This document shows, piece after piece, positions 28,884 to 38,276 of a stretch of DNA of 64,000 bases. The notes below the pieces were generated by a model. The model worked only from the letters and a program-made list of their open reading frames with translations. It ran no database searches and had not been told where the DNA came from. A program made the position numbers and the translations under genes. Source of the stretch: Terriglobia bacterium (GTDB taxonomy: Bacteria; Acidobacteriota; Terriglobia; Terriglobales; Acidobacteriaceae); contig JAIQGK010000012.1 of assembly GCA_020072645.1 (NCBI GenBank), forward strand, positions 310,001 through 374,000, written 5' to 3'. The first letter of the stretch is position 1; each line of letters begins with the position of its first letter.

Positions 28884-31517
28884 GTGTCTGACTTCCTCAA
28901 CAAGCTCAATCCCCAGCAGCGCCAAGCGGTGGAAGCCGTTGACGGGCCGCTGCTTATTCTGGCTGGCGCGGGCAGCGGCAAGACCCGTGTAATTACCTAT
29001 CGCATTGTGCATCTGATTGAGAATAAGGGTGTTGAGCCGGATTCCATCCTGGCTGTTACGTTCACGAACAAAGCTTCGGCAGAGATGGCGGAGCGCGTTG
29101 GCAGCATGCTGGGTGGCAGGACGCTACGCAAACCGCTGATCGCCACATTCCATTCTTTTTGCGTGCGGGTCCTTCGCCGCGATATCGAGGAAATGAAAAT
29201 CGGGGGCGCGGGCTACAAGAAAGATTTCGCCATCTATGACGAATCCGACCAGCAGGCTGTGGTCAAGGGTGTGATGCGCCGGCTGGGTCTGGACGACAAG
29301 CAGCTCAAGCCGAGTGCCGTGCTTTCACGGATTTCATGGGCCAAGAACCACATGCTTGATCCGCAGGAGCTGTATCTGCAATCGGCTGATCCAATCACGG
29401 AAAAGATTGCGCATATTTTTGAGGAGTACCGCAAGGAACTGCGCAAGTGCAACGCGCTGGATTTTGATGATCTGCTGCTGGAAACGGTGCGGCTGCTCAA
29501 GTCGTCGGCCACCACGCGTGAGCGTTACCAGCGGCGTTACCAATACATGCTGATTGATGAATACCAGGACACGAACCGTCCGCAGTATGAGCTGATCAAG
29601 CTGCTGGCCGGGCCGGACCACAATGTCTGCGTGGTGGGCGATGAAGACCAGTCAATTTATTCCTGGCGAGGCGCGGACATACGCAACATCCTGGAATTTG
29701 AAAAAGATTTTCCTGAAGCAAGGATTATCCGGCTCGAACAGAACTACCGCTCGACGCAGGCGATATTGGAAGCCGCGTCAGCGGTTGTGTCGAACAACCT
29801 GAAACGCAAAGGCAAGACACTTTGGACCGCGCGCCAGGGCGGCAACAAGATTGGCTATTACGAAGCGCCCGACGGCGAAAATGAATCGCTCTTTGCCGCC
29901 GACTATATTTCGCGCTATCTCAAGAAAATGAAAGAAGAAGGCGCGGAAGATGTTCGCGTGGCCGTGTTGTACCGGCTCAATTCCCAATCGCGTTTGATTG
30001 AAGAAGCCATGCGGCGCTACCAGCTTCCGTATCAGGTTGTGGGCGGTTTTTCTTTCTATGAGCGCGCCGAGATCAAGGACATGATCAGCTACCTGAAACT
30101 GATCAACAATCCCCAGGACTCCATCGCTTTGCTGCGCGTGATCAATACTCCAACGCGCGGCATTGGCAAATCGACCATTGAAACGCTGGAGCGGCTTTCT
30201 CTGGAGACAGGAATGTCGCTATGGTCGGCGATTAGCGAAGCTATCGACCGCAGACTGTTGCCACAGCGTGCTTGTGCGGCATTGAAGAGCTTTAAAGACC
30301 TGATTGAAGACGCTCGGGCCATGCTGTTGGGGACTTTTGCTGAACGTGTGGCGGAAACCTCACAAATCCACCACGGAGACGCGGAGGCGCGGAGAGAATC
30401 AGTAGAAGAAATAGATGCGGATGTATCGTTCGAGCCCGCACAACTGGGAGAGAACATCAGTTTCGATTTTGGCGCGAATGACGAGCCGGAAGCGGAAGAA
30501 ATAAAAGCCAGCCAGGATGTAACCGAATCCGTGGCCGAAGGCGAGAAGGCAGAAGCCGTAGAAGGCTTTCGCGCACCAGGCGGTACCGCCTCGATCCCTG
30601 AAATTCTCAAGTTTCTGATCGACCGCACGGGATACATCAAGCAACTGGAAGAAGAAAACACGCCGGACTCGCTGGCGCGTATCGATAACCTGCGCGAATT
30701 GGTGAATGCCGCCATGGATTCGCGCGATCGAGGCGAGACGCTGGCGGAATTCCTGGACCACGCCGCGCTGGTGAGTGACGTGGACACATACGATCCGCGC
30801 GGCACGGTCACGCTAATGACGTTGCACTCGGCCAAGGGGCTGGAGTTCGGTCTGGTATTTCTGGTTGGCATGGAAGAAGGGCTGTTTCCGCATTCACGCG
30901 CCTTTAATGATCCTGATCAGATGGAAGAAGAGCGCAGGCTTTGCTATGTGGGCATGACGCGCGCTATGGACCATTTGGTGCTCAGCAATGCGCGCTATCG
31001 CCGTCGCTATGGCACAGACATGCCGGATGCCACCGTGCCCTCGAGGTTTCTGGAGGAAGTGCCGCCGCAGTTGCTGGAAGAGCTAGGCACTTCGTCGCGG
31101 GCGCGCCAAGCTGCTTCGTATCAAAGCGCTGACCATGGCGAGCGCCATTACAGCTATGAAGATGAAGACCAGAGCGTGACATCGTACGGATCCAAACCCC
31201 GGGGCCCCCGGACGGCGCCTTTGCGCGGGTCGGGGTCGAACGGCGGATATACTGGTCCCAAGTACAATTCCATTGACAACATTGCCGACTTCTTTGCTTC
31301 GCGCGGCAAGAAGTTCAACCGGCCACAGATTCCGGTGGAGAAGGCGGCGGGCGGCAGCTCTTTTCGTCCCGGCCAGCGCGTGAAACATCCGAAATATGGC
31401 GAGGGAGTGGTGTATCGGCGCGAAGGTGAAGGAGAAAGCGCTAAGATTACGGTACAATTTCCACGATTCGGATTGAAAAAGCTGGTGGAAAAGTACGCGC
31501 ACCTGGAGCGAGCGTAA
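28884..31517 (+). CDS. pcrA: UvrD/PcrA-type ATP-dependent DNA helicase
   Basis: 877 residues from a GTG. Superfamily 1A helicase for repair and displacement of proteins from DNA. Walker A is GAGSGKT (28-34); motif Ia TFTNKA; motif II DEYQDTN; motif III GDEDQSIYSWRGA; motif IV RLEQNYRST; motif V TLMTLHSAKGLEF; motif VI RLCYVGMTRAMD. The C-terminus ends in the PcrA/UvrD tail, PGQRVKHPKYGEGVV, which binds RNA polymerase in PcrA. About 90 extra acidic, low-complexity residues interrupt domain 2B (about 490-580) and include repeat-derived sequence. The true start is set by MSDFLNKLNPQQRQAV, the family N-terminus. Confidence 0.93.
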   Translation: MSDFLNKLNPQQRQAVEAVDGPLLILAGAGSGKTRVITYRIVHLIENKGVEPDSILAVTFTNKASAEMAERVGSMLGGRTLRKPLIATFHSFCVRVLRRDIEEMKIGGAGYKKDFAIYDESDQQAVVKGVMRRLGLDDKQLKPSAVLSRISWAKNHMLDPQELYLQSADPITEKIAHIFEEYRKELRKCNALDFDDLLLETVRLLKSSATTRERYQRRYQYMLIDEYQDTNRPQYELIKLLAGPDHNVCVVGDEDQSIYSWRGADIRNILEFEKDFPEARIIRLEQNYRSTQAILEAASAVVSNNLKRKGKTLWTARQGGNKIGYYEAPDGENESLFAADYISRYLKKMKEEGAEDVRVAVLYRLNSQSRLIEEAMRRYQLPYQVVGGFSFYERAEIKDMISYLKLINNPQDSIALLRVINTPTRGIGKSTIETLERLSLETGMSLWSAISEAIDRRLLPQRACAALKSFKDLIEDARAMLLGTFAERVAETSQIHHGDAEARRESVEEIDADVSFEPAQLGENISFDFGANDEPEAEEIKASQDVTESVAEGEKAEAVEGFRAPGGTASIPEILKFLIDRTGYIKQLEEENTPDSLARIDNLRELVNAAMDSRDRGETLAEFLDHAALVSDVDTYDPRGTVTLMTLHSAKGLEFGLVFLVGMEEGLFPHSRAFNDPDQMEEERRLCYVGMTRAMDHLVLSNARYRRRYGTDMPDATVPSRFLEEVPPQLLEELGTSSRARQAASYQSADHGERHYSYEDEDQSVTSYGSKPRGPRTAPLRGSGSNGGYTGPKYNSIDNIADFFASRGKKFNRPQIPVEKAAGGSSFRPGQRVKHPKYGEGVVYRREGEGESAKITVQFPRFGLKKLVEKYAHLERA
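30366..30401 (+). repeat. Intergenic-type repeat carried in frame inside the helicase gene
   Basis: The bases CCACGGAGACGCGGAGGCGC with flanks encode IHHGDAEARRES (residues 495-506). The same word family lies in the spacer just upstream of the gene (28787-28816). The reading frame is intact across it. Confidence 0.7.
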
Positions 31518-31570
31518 AGCTTCTTCGCAACATATCTTTAAAATTTAGAAACAGGAAATAGGACAGGTAC

Positions 31571-31723
31571 ATGGCAAATACGAAGACATTGAGCAAGGAA
31601 GAACGCAAGAAATCAAAGCGCACGGCGCGCAAAAAGCAGGCGCCCAAGAAGCCCCGCGAATATCCGCGCGGCTCCAAAAAGCCCAAGATGAAGAAGATGG
31701 CTCGCGGCACGGCCAAGCGCTAA
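31571..31723 (+). CDS. Very basic 50-residue protein
   Basis: MANTKTLSKEERKKSKRTAR, then KKQAPKKPREYPRGSKKPKM, ending KKMARGTAKR. Lys and Arg make up nearly half of the protein. It begins 53 nt after the helicase gene on the same strand and has a weak ribosome site. It could be a histone-like DNA-binding or ribosome-associated peptide; no family is recognised. The full-length ATG-stop frame and composition argue that it is real. Confidence 0.55.
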   Translation: MANTKTLSKEERKKSKRTARKKQAPKKPREYPRGSKKPKMKKMARGTAKR

Positions 31724-31831
31724 GCATCTGATGACGGCGTAGAGGCGCCCTGGTGCGCTTTTACGCCGCGCTTCTGCGCCGCATCGTGTATTTCCAGGAC
31801 CATTACTTGCGTCTCTCTTAAGGAGGCCTTT

Positions 31832-33376
31832 CTGGCCAGCCAACTCTTCGCCAAGAAGTCCATTGACAAGCTGATTTCTGACTCGGAAAGGCCGGGGCAT
31901 CGCCTGCCCAAGTCACTCGGACCGTGGTCACTCACGGCTCTTGGCATCGGCGCGATCATTGGTTCGGGAATTTTTGTACTGACCGGGACAGCTGCGGCTG
32001 GAGAGTTTTCCACTCCGTCCCTGCTGCACGCTCAGGTGCTGGATGTCTTCCAGAACCTGTTTCAGCATGGGAACCTTTCCGGTGTGCTTCTGCACGGACG
32101 GCCGCCGGCCGGTCCGGCAATCGCTATCTCATTTCTTCTCGTAGCGATTGCCTGCAGTTTTGCTGGACTGTGTTATGCCGAGCTTGCCTCGATGATACCG
32201 ATTGCGGGCAGCGCGTATACGTATTCTTACGCAACTTTGGGTGAATTGATCGCATGGATCATTGGCTGGGACCTGATTCTGGAATATGCGGTGAGCAACG
32301 TGGCCGTAGCAGTTGGCTTTGGCGGATACTTGAAAGCGCAGCTGACTTCCTTTGGACTCCACATTCCAGATAACTGGTCTTCGCCTGTATGGACGGGGGG
32401 CCATTGGTCGGGCGCTTACTTCAATGTGCCGGCTTTTCTCATCGTTTTCATTTTGACTGTGCTTCTGGTGTGGGGCATTCGCGAATCGGCGGGGGCCAAC
32501 AACATCATGGTGCTGGTAAAGATCGGCGCCATTATTACGTTCCTGGTGGTTGGTGGAATGCTGGTGAACCGTGCGAACTGGCATCCATTTGCGCCGTCTG
32601 GATTTGCGGGAGTGATTTCCGGTGGAGCGATCATTTTCTTTACCTATATTGGCTTCGATTCGGTATCAACCGCAGCCGAAGAAGCCAAAAATCCGCAGAA
32701 AGATATTCCCTTCGGAATCATCGCGTCCCTGATCATTTGCACGGTCCTTTATATCGGCGTGGCGCTGGTGCTGCTGGGAATGCAGAAATACAGCATCTTT
32801 GCCACCAACGCCGATGCAGCTTCCGCGCCTGTGGCATACGCGCTGCAACAAATGGGGACAAGCCGCTTCTTTCAGGCTGTGATTGTGATTGGCGCACTGA
32901 CGGGAATGATTTCCTCCCTGCTGGTCTTTCAGTATGGCCAGACCAGAATCTGGTTTGCCATGTCGCGCGACGGCCTGCTACCAAAACTGTTTTCGGATCT
33001 GTGCCGGTTTGAGACGCCGCACTGGTCAACCTGGATTGCTGGAGCGGCTGTCGGCATTCCTGCCGGGTTAGTGGACATCGGCGAAGCGGCCGATCTTTCC
33101 AACATTGGAACGCTTTTCGCTTTTGTGCTTGTCTCGCTCGGCGTGCTGTTTCTGCGCAAGGCGCAACCAGACCGCCAGCGAGGATTCAAGGTCCCCTGGG
33201 TGCCACTCTTTCCTATCATCTCTGTGGTGCTATGCGTTTCATTGATGGCGGGCCTCCTGGTGATTACGTGGCTCCGCTTCTTTGGCTGGCTGGCCATCGG
33301 CATGGTGATCTATTGGCTTTATAGCCGCCGCCACAGCGAGTTTGCGCCAGCTAACATTCCTGCCGGCAAAGGGTGA
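31832..33376 (+). CDS. APC-superfamily amino acid permease
   Basis: 514 residues if started at the CTG at 31832. The first ATG in frame is at 32036, but starting there would delete the first membrane helix. The codons before it read LPKSLGPWSLTALGIGAIIG and SGIFVLTGTAA, the signature of helix 1 of cationic/LAT-type APC transporters. The only initiation signal is AAGGAGG at 31820-31826, 5 nt ahead of CTG; no ATG, GTG or TTG is in frame. Twelve helices follow, including SFAGLCYAELASMIPIAGSA and FFTYIGFDSVSTAAEEAKNP. It begins an operon with adenosine deaminase. Substrate is probably an amino acid; it cannot be named. Confidence 0.85.
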   Translation: MASQLFAKKSIDKLISDSERPGHRLPKSLGPWSLTALGIGAIIGSGIFVLTGTAAAGEFSTPSLLHAQVLDVFQNLFQHGNLSGVLLHGRPPAGPAIAISFLLVAIACSFAGLCYAELASMIPIAGSAYTYSYATLGELIAWIIGWDLILEYAVSNVAVAVGFGGYLKAQLTSFGLHIPDNWSSPVWTGGHWSGAYFNVPAFLIVFILTVLLVWGIRESAGANNIMVLVKIGAIITFLVVGGMLVNRANWHPFAPSGFAGVISGGAIIFFTYIGFDSVSTAAEEAKNPQKDIPFGIIASLIICTVLYIGVALVLLGMQKYSIFATNADAASAPVAYALQQMGTSRFFQAVIVIGALTGMISSLLVFQYGQTRIWFAMSRDGLLPKLFSDLCRFETPHWSTWIAGAAVGIPAGLVDIGEAADLSNIGTLFAFVLVSLGVLFLRKAQPDRQRGFKVPWVPLFPIISVVLCVSLMAGLLVITWLRFFGWLAIGMVIYWLYSRRHSEFAPANIPAGKG

Positions 33377-34416
33377 TGGCTTCTAAATCGTTCATCCAGA
33401 CGCTCCCGAAAGCGGAACTTCACCTGCACCTGGAAGGCAGTGTTGATCCTGCGACGCTGGCGGAGCTAAGCCGCCGCTACAACACGCCTTTGCCGACTGA
33501 AAACAACCGCTATGACATTGCGGGCAGCGGCGACGTGCTTACTGAAGGCGATGTTCGCCGTCTTTATTCTTACAAGGATTTCAATGGCTTTCTGATGGCG
33601 TTTAAGTCTGTGACGGAGCGGCTGCGATCGCCGGAAGATTACGAGCTTGTGACCTACCGGCTGATGCAGAAACTGCGGCAGCAGAACATTGTCCATGCTG
33701 AAGTGTATGTAAGCGTAGGCGTGATCCGCTGGCGAGGGCAGCCGGTGGAGCCGATTTTTGAAGGCATGGAGCGTGGACGCGAGCGCGGCCAGCGCGACTT
33801 TGGCGTGTCACTGCTGTGGATATTTGATGCGGTACGGCACTTTGGCAAGGAAGCGGCAGCAGAAGTTTTTGATCTGGCTGCGCGGCTGCGTGAGCGCAAT
33901 GTGGTCGCCATCGGTATTGGTGGCGATGAGGCGCGCGGGCCAGCGGAGTGGTTTCGCGATCTTTATAAAAAAGCAGCCGACAATGGCATGCGTCTGACGG
34001 CCCACGCGGGAGAGACCACGGGGCCGGAGTCGGTTTGGGGCGCGCTGAATATCGGAGCGGAACGGATTGGGCACGGCCTTTCCGCGGCGAACGATCCGGA
34101 ATTGCTGGAAGTGATGGCGCAAAAGCAGGTGCCGGTGGAGCTGTGTATTACCAGCAACCTGCGCACGGGCGCATGCAAGGAGTTACAGCAACATCCGGTG
34201 CGGAAGTTTTTTGATGAAGGGTTGATGGTTACCCTAAGCACGGACGATCCGGCCATGTTCCAGACCTCGTTGAACAAGGAATTTGAGATCGCGCGGCAGG
34301 AATTCAGCTTTACTGAGGAACATCTGCGCGAGCTGGCGCGTAATTCCATTGAAGCGTCTTTTTTGCCGGTGGAGAAGAAGCTGCGCTTTATGCAGCAGAT
34401 TGATTTTCTGGCATGA
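33376..34416 (+). CDS. add: Adenosine deaminase
   Basis: 346 residues from the ATG at 33376, which shares a base with the permease stop (a GTG one codon earlier, at 33373, is the alternative). It hydrolyses adenosine to inosine and ammonia. The metal ligands HLHLEGS (His16, His18), the substrate-binding TAHAGE with catalytic Glu, RIGHGL, and the final STDDP are all visible, at normal spacing. The length is close to other bacterial enzymes (330-350). Adenine deaminase or another deaminase of the same family cannot be excluded from motifs alone. It overlaps the next gene by 4 nt. Confidence 0.9.
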   Translation: MASKSFIQTLPKAELHLHLEGSVDPATLAELSRRYNTPLPTENNRYDIAGSGDVLTEGDVRRLYSYKDFNGFLMAFKSVTERLRSPEDYELVTYRLMQKLRQQNIVHAEVYVSVGVIRWRGQPVEPIFEGMERGRERGQRDFGVSLLWIFDAVRHFGKEAAAEVFDLAARLRERNVVAIGIGGDEARGPAEWFRDLYKKAADNGMRLTAHAGETTGPESVWGALNIGAERIGHGLSAANDPELLEVMAQKQVPVELCITSNLRTGACKELQQHPVRKFFDEGLMVTLSTDDPAMFQTSLNKEFEIARQEFSFTEEHLRELARNSIEASFLPVEKKLRFMQQIDFLA

Positions 34417-35108
34417 GCAAGCATATTGGCATTGTTGGATGCAGCGCGGAAGGCGCGGCGCTCTGCTATCGGACGATCTGCCTGGAGGCGGAGCCGCTGA
34501 TGGGCAGGCATGCCCACCCTGAAGTGACGATGCATACCATCGCTCTGGCTGAATACATGAAGCCGATTGACGCCGGAGCAGGATGGAAGCCGGTGGCGGA
34601 ATTAATGTTGCGGTCCGCCGAAGTGCTAAAACGCGCAGGAGCGGACTTCTTGATCTGTCCGGACAACACGATTCATGAAGCCATGCCATTCGTGTTGCCG
34701 CGAACGCCACTGCCCTGGCTGCACATTGCAGAAGAAGTCGGCAAGGAAGCAAAGCGTCGCGGCTATAGAAAGCTGGGGATTACCGGAATAAAGTTTTTGG
34801 TGAGCGGCCCGGTCTATCCGGAAAAGCTGGAGCAAATGGGCATTGCGTATCTGAGGCCAACGAAGGAGCAGCAGGAACAGATCAATACGATTATTTTTGA
34901 TGAGCTGGTGCGGGGCGAGCAAACGCCAGAGTCGCTGTTTTACTTTGAGCAGGTGATTGAATCCCTGAAGCTGCAAGGCTGCGACGCCGTGGTGCTGGGA
35001 TGCACGGAACTTCCCTTGCTCGTCAATGAGAATGAATCGCCGCTGCCGGCGCTGGATTCCACGCGCACGCTGGCACGCGCCGCTTTGCGGCATGCGCTGG
35101 CCAAATGA
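34413..35108 (+). CDS. Aspartate/glutamate racemase-family protein
   Basis: 231 residues. Aspartate/glutamate racemases use two cysteines as acid-base pair; these are visible as ICPDNTIHEAM (about residue 76) and VVLGCTELPLL (about residue 197). The N-terminus is KHIGIVGCSAEGAALCY. The family racemises aspartate, glutamate or other amino acids; the exact substrate is not evident. The overlap with add (ATGA) and position after the permease suggest an amino-acid or purine-salvage context, but this is only inferred from co-transcription. Confidence 0.85.
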   Translation: MSKHIGIVGCSAEGAALCYRTICLEAEPLMGRHAHPEVTMHTIALAEYMKPIDAGAGWKPVAELMLRSAEVLKRAGADFLICPDNTIHEAMPFVLPRTPLPWLHIAEEVGKEAKRRGYRKLGITGIKFLVSGPVYPEKLEQMGIAYLRPTKEQQEQINTIIFDELVRGEQTPESLFYFEQVIESLKLQGCDAVVLGCTELPLLVNENESPLPALDSTRTLARAALRHALAK

Positions 35109-35132
35109 ATTGATTGAACAAAGGAGTGGATT

Positions 35133-37097
35133 GTGAAGTCAGTCAGGAAGGTTTTTTTTGCGGTAATGATGCTTGTGTGTATGTCCGGCTGGGCGCAGAC
35201 GGAGCTGCAAACACCAGAGCAAGGCGTTTTCAACTTACACAAATTCGAGCAGCTGATTGGCAAAGAAACCTACACGCTGGCCCGCACTCAAGAAGAAGTC
35301 ACGTTGAAGTCGGATTTCAAGTTTACTGATCGCGGAACAGCGGTTCCACTGACAGCTTCACTCACCATGGCCAAAGATCTCATGCCGCGCGACTTTGAGA
35401 TCAAAGGGAAGATCTCCCGCTTCTCTTCCATAGAAGATTCGGTGCATGGACGCACCGCGGGTGTCGTGAGCATTCCGCCGGGTGAGAACTTTTTTGATAT
35501 TCAGGGCTATGCGCCAGTCTCAGTGCAAATGATGTTGGTGCGTTACTGGCGGTCGCACGGCAGCCCAAAGACGCTGAAGACGTTGCCGCGCGGTGAAGTG
35601 CAAATCCAGGACCAGGGGACTGAAGAGTTCACCATCGGCGGCCGCAAGGTCCAGCTACACAAACTTTCTATCCGTGGCTTGATCTGGGGTATGGAATCAC
35701 TGTGGCTGGATTCGCAGGATCATTTGGTGGCGGTGGTGAGTGTGGATGCCGAGATGGACCACTTTGAAGCCGTGGCTGAAGGCTATGAAGACGGTCTAGC
35801 GACATTTGTGGCTGGCGCCGCACGTGACGGGATGGCCAACCTGGCCAAGGTCGCGTCAGATTTTACCGGGCAGCCCGCATCGGTAACGGCGATTGTGGGC
35901 GGCAGGTTGATTGATGGAACGGGCAAGCCGGCGATCGACAATTCTGTAGTAATTTTAAAAGACGGGAAGATTGCGGCCGCGGGACCAGCGGCCAGCACTC
36001 CCGTTCCGCAAGGCGCGCAAATTGTGGACGCGCATGGCAAGAGCGTGCTGCCGGGTCTATGGGAGATGCACGCGCACTTTGAGCAAGTGGAGTGGGGACC
36101 GATTTATCTTGCGACGGGCGTTACCACGGCGCGCGACGTTGGCAATGAACGAGAATTTATTGTCGCGGCGCGCGATGCCATAGCCGATGGCAAAGGCATT
36201 GGGCCCAGGCTGGTGATGGCGGGCGTGGTAGATGGCAGCGGACCGTTTTCGCTGGGCGTAATTCGCGTCGATACACCTGAGCAGGCCCGCGAGCAGGTAC
36301 AAAAATACAAAGCCGCCGGCTTCCAGCAGATCAAAATATATAGTTCGGTGAAACCTGACATCCTGAAAATTGTTACGGCTGAAGCGCATCGGCTGGGCAT
36401 GACCGTGACGGGACACATTCCGTTCGGCATGAATGCCATTCAGGGAATTGAAGACGGCATGGACCAGATCAACCATGCGGAATATCTGACCAAAATTATG
36501 GTGGATCCCAAATCGCAGACCATCGATCCCGATGCGCCGAATGTGAAGAAAGTAATCAAGCTGCTGCTGGAACATCATATTGTTGTTGATGACACTCTGG
36601 CGCTGATGGAAGTGATTTTGCATCCTCTGGACCATCCTATTTCTGCCTTTGAACCCGGAATCTTGAAAGTTGCGCCGGAGCTGAAAGAAGCACTGGAGAC
36701 CATGGGAGCGCCACCGCCCAGGGCGGAGCAGTCCGCAGCGACGTTTCGCGCCATGATGGCGACGGTGCGCGTACTTCATCAGGCAGGTGTGCCGATTGTT
36801 TCCGGAACAGACCAGACGGTGCCTGGCTTTAGCCTGGATCGCGAAATTGAACTTCACGTTCAGGCAGGGTTCACGCCGATGGAAGCTATCCAATCAGCGA
36901 CCGTTGTGGCCGCCCGCGCAATGGGCATGGAGAAAGACTCAGGGACAATTGAGGCCGGAAAGCGTGCCGATGTGATCGTGGTGGATGGAAACCCACTGGA
37001 AAATATCAGCGACATCCGCAAAGTGAGCACGGTGTTTGCGGCTGGGAAAATGTATCAGCCGGCGGCTTTGTGGAGTGCGGTTGGATTTAAGCCGTAG
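35133..37097 (+). CDS. Secreted amidohydrolase-family protein
   Basis: 654 residues from a GTG with AAGGAG 7 nt upstream. Signal peptide KVFFAVMMLVCMSGWA. An N-terminal domain of about 230 residues of unknown type precedes the amidohydrolase (imidazolonepropionase-like) part, which opens with VGGRLIDGTGKPAIDNSVVI and metal motif LPGLWEMHAHFE. A Lys that could be carboxylated lies in QQIKIYSS, then TGHIPFG, INHAEY, and the final Asp in VSGTDQT. The C-terminus re-forms the beta-sandwich (AGKRADVIVVDGNPLENIS). It closes the operon; substrate may be a peptide or heterocycle. Confidence 0.85.
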   Translation: MKSVRKVFFAVMMLVCMSGWAQTELQTPEQGVFNLHKFEQLIGKETYTLARTQEEVTLKSDFKFTDRGTAVPLTASLTMAKDLMPRDFEIKGKISRFSSIEDSVHGRTAGVVSIPPGENFFDIQGYAPVSVQMMLVRYWRSHGSPKTLKTLPRGEVQIQDQGTEEFTIGGRKVQLHKLSIRGLIWGMESLWLDSQDHLVAVVSVDAEMDHFEAVAEGYEDGLATFVAGAARDGMANLAKVASDFTGQPASVTAIVGGRLIDGTGKPAIDNSVVILKDGKIAAAGPAASTPVPQGAQIVDAHGKSVLPGLWEMHAHFEQVEWGPIYLATGVTTARDVGNEREFIVAARDAIADGKGIGPRLVMAGVVDGSGPFSLGVIRVDTPEQAREQVQKYKAAGFQQIKIYSSVKPDILKIVTAEAHRLGMTVTGHIPFGMNAIQGIEDGMDQINHAEYLTKIMVDPKSQTIDPDAPNVKKVIKLLLEHHIVVDDTLALMEVILHPLDHPISAFEPGILKVAPELKEALETMGAPPPRAEQSAATFRAMMATVRVLHQAGVPIVSGTDQTVPGFSLDREIELHVQAGFTPMEAIQSATVVAARAMGMEKDSGTIEAGKRADVIVVDGNPLENISDIRKVSTVFAAGKMYQPAALWSAVGFKP

Positions 37098-37106
37098 AGT
37101 AGAGGG

Positions 37107-38171
37107 CTAGTCGCCCATTACAGATTCTTCTTCGCGGGCGGATTCAATCTGCACCAGTTCAGGGCGTGCTGCCGGATGGAAGGTGGTATGCGATTCAAGG
37201 CCCTGCGGAGCGCGCCAGAAGTCGACTATCGAAGTCTGGTGGACGCAGGATATAGTGCAGTTGGGCGCGCATGATTTCTCTGTAAGGAATTCGCGGCGGA
37301 TGTCCTTTACTGAGTAGTCGGACAGAGGCGTTCCGGGATAGCCGCGCTGCTGAGAGCAGTAATGCACCAGCCCGTTTTCGCAGATATAGAGGTAGCGCGA
37401 ACCGGCGCGGCATCGCCAGTTGTTGGGCTGGCCCAGTGCGATGTTGTTCTGGAACTGATTGAAGCGAGCGTAACTGTGTTTGCCCAGCTTCTTCATCTCG
37501 GCAAAAACGGTGCGCGCTTCTTTATCCAGAGGACGAAGCTGCCCGGTGCCATCGTGAATAATTCCTACCGTTGACGTAAAGCCCAGTTCCACGGCGCGTT
37601 TGCCAATGGTAACCGCGTCCCACTGCTCTCTTACGCCAGCGCCAATCACGGAGTTGATGTTCACGTGGAATTCGGCATTCGCGCGCAGCCATTGCAGTTT
37701 CTTATCCAGGACCTTCAAAGATTTCTTGGAAACATCGTCGGGTTTCACGTTGTCGATGGAAATCTGGAGATGGTCGAGACCAGCCTGGTTTAGTTGCTGG
37801 ATACGCTGCGGCGTCAGAAGATAGCCGTTGGTGATCAGTCCGGCAATGATGCCATGAGAACGGATGCGGCGGATAATGTCATCCAGTTGCGGATGCAACA
37901 GCGTTTCACCGCCGCTGATGGTGATGAGCGTGGTGCCCAGTGCCGCCAGCTTGTCCACGCGACGGTACATCTCTTCCAGCGGAACTGGATCAGAGAAATC
38001 GTCGTACTCATTGCAATAGGCACATGACAGGTTGCAGCGCCGCATGGGAATGATGTGCACCTGAATGGGATGGTCGGTCGAAAGCAGACCCTTCGCGATC
38101 ATTTTGAGTTCGCGGAAAGTGCGGTGCGCGGCCTTAAGCCGGCGCCTGATCCTGAGTTTCAAATCTGCCAT
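37107..38171 (-). CDS. Radical SAM/SPASM protein
   Basis: 354 residues from the ATG at 38171; the frame is open 26 codons further up, but those are hydrophobic and lie outside the conserved part. The [4Fe-4S]-SAM motif is CNLSCAYC (CxxxCxxC) in [23 protein letters not shown]-binding parts follow: [10 protein letters not shown] and [12 protein letters not shown]. The C-terminus has further cysteines ([21 protein letters not shown]) that fit a SPASM auxiliary cluster domain. The substrate, protein or small molecule, is unknown. No peptide precursor is seen nearby: the adjacent genes are an amidohydrolase (convergent) and a Yip1 protein on the same strand. Confidence 0.87.
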   Translation of the reverse strand: MADLKLRIRRRLKAAHRTFRELKMIAKGLLSTDHPIQVHIIPMRRCNLSCAYCNEYDDFSDPVPLEEMYRRVDKLAALGTTLITISGGETLLHPQLDDIIRRIRSHGIIAGLITNGYLLTPQRIQQLNQAGLDHLQISIDNVKPDDVSKKSLKVLDKKLQWLRANAEFHVNINSVIGAGVREQWDAVTIGKRAVELGFTSTVGIIHDGTGQLRPLDKEARTVFAEMKKLGKHSYARFNQFQNNIALGQPNNWRCRAGSRYLYICENGLVHYCSQQRGYPGTPLSDYSVKDIRREFLTEKSCAPNCTISCVHQTSIVDFWRAPQGLESHTTFHPAARPELVQIESAREEESVMGD

Positions 38172-38276
38172 GTATAAACTAGTTATTAGATCATAAACGG
38201 GCACATTAAAAGCAGCAACAACCAGTAAATGGTTGATTTTGATGGGCAAACGGGTGTTTTTGCAAGTACTAATCGA

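Noticed and set aside
28761-29012. 83-codon minus-strand ORF before the helicase gene
   Set aside because: Its sequence (FYRKGREGRKSPNLTTGE and similar) is translation of the spacer repeats, a familiar spurious ORF type.
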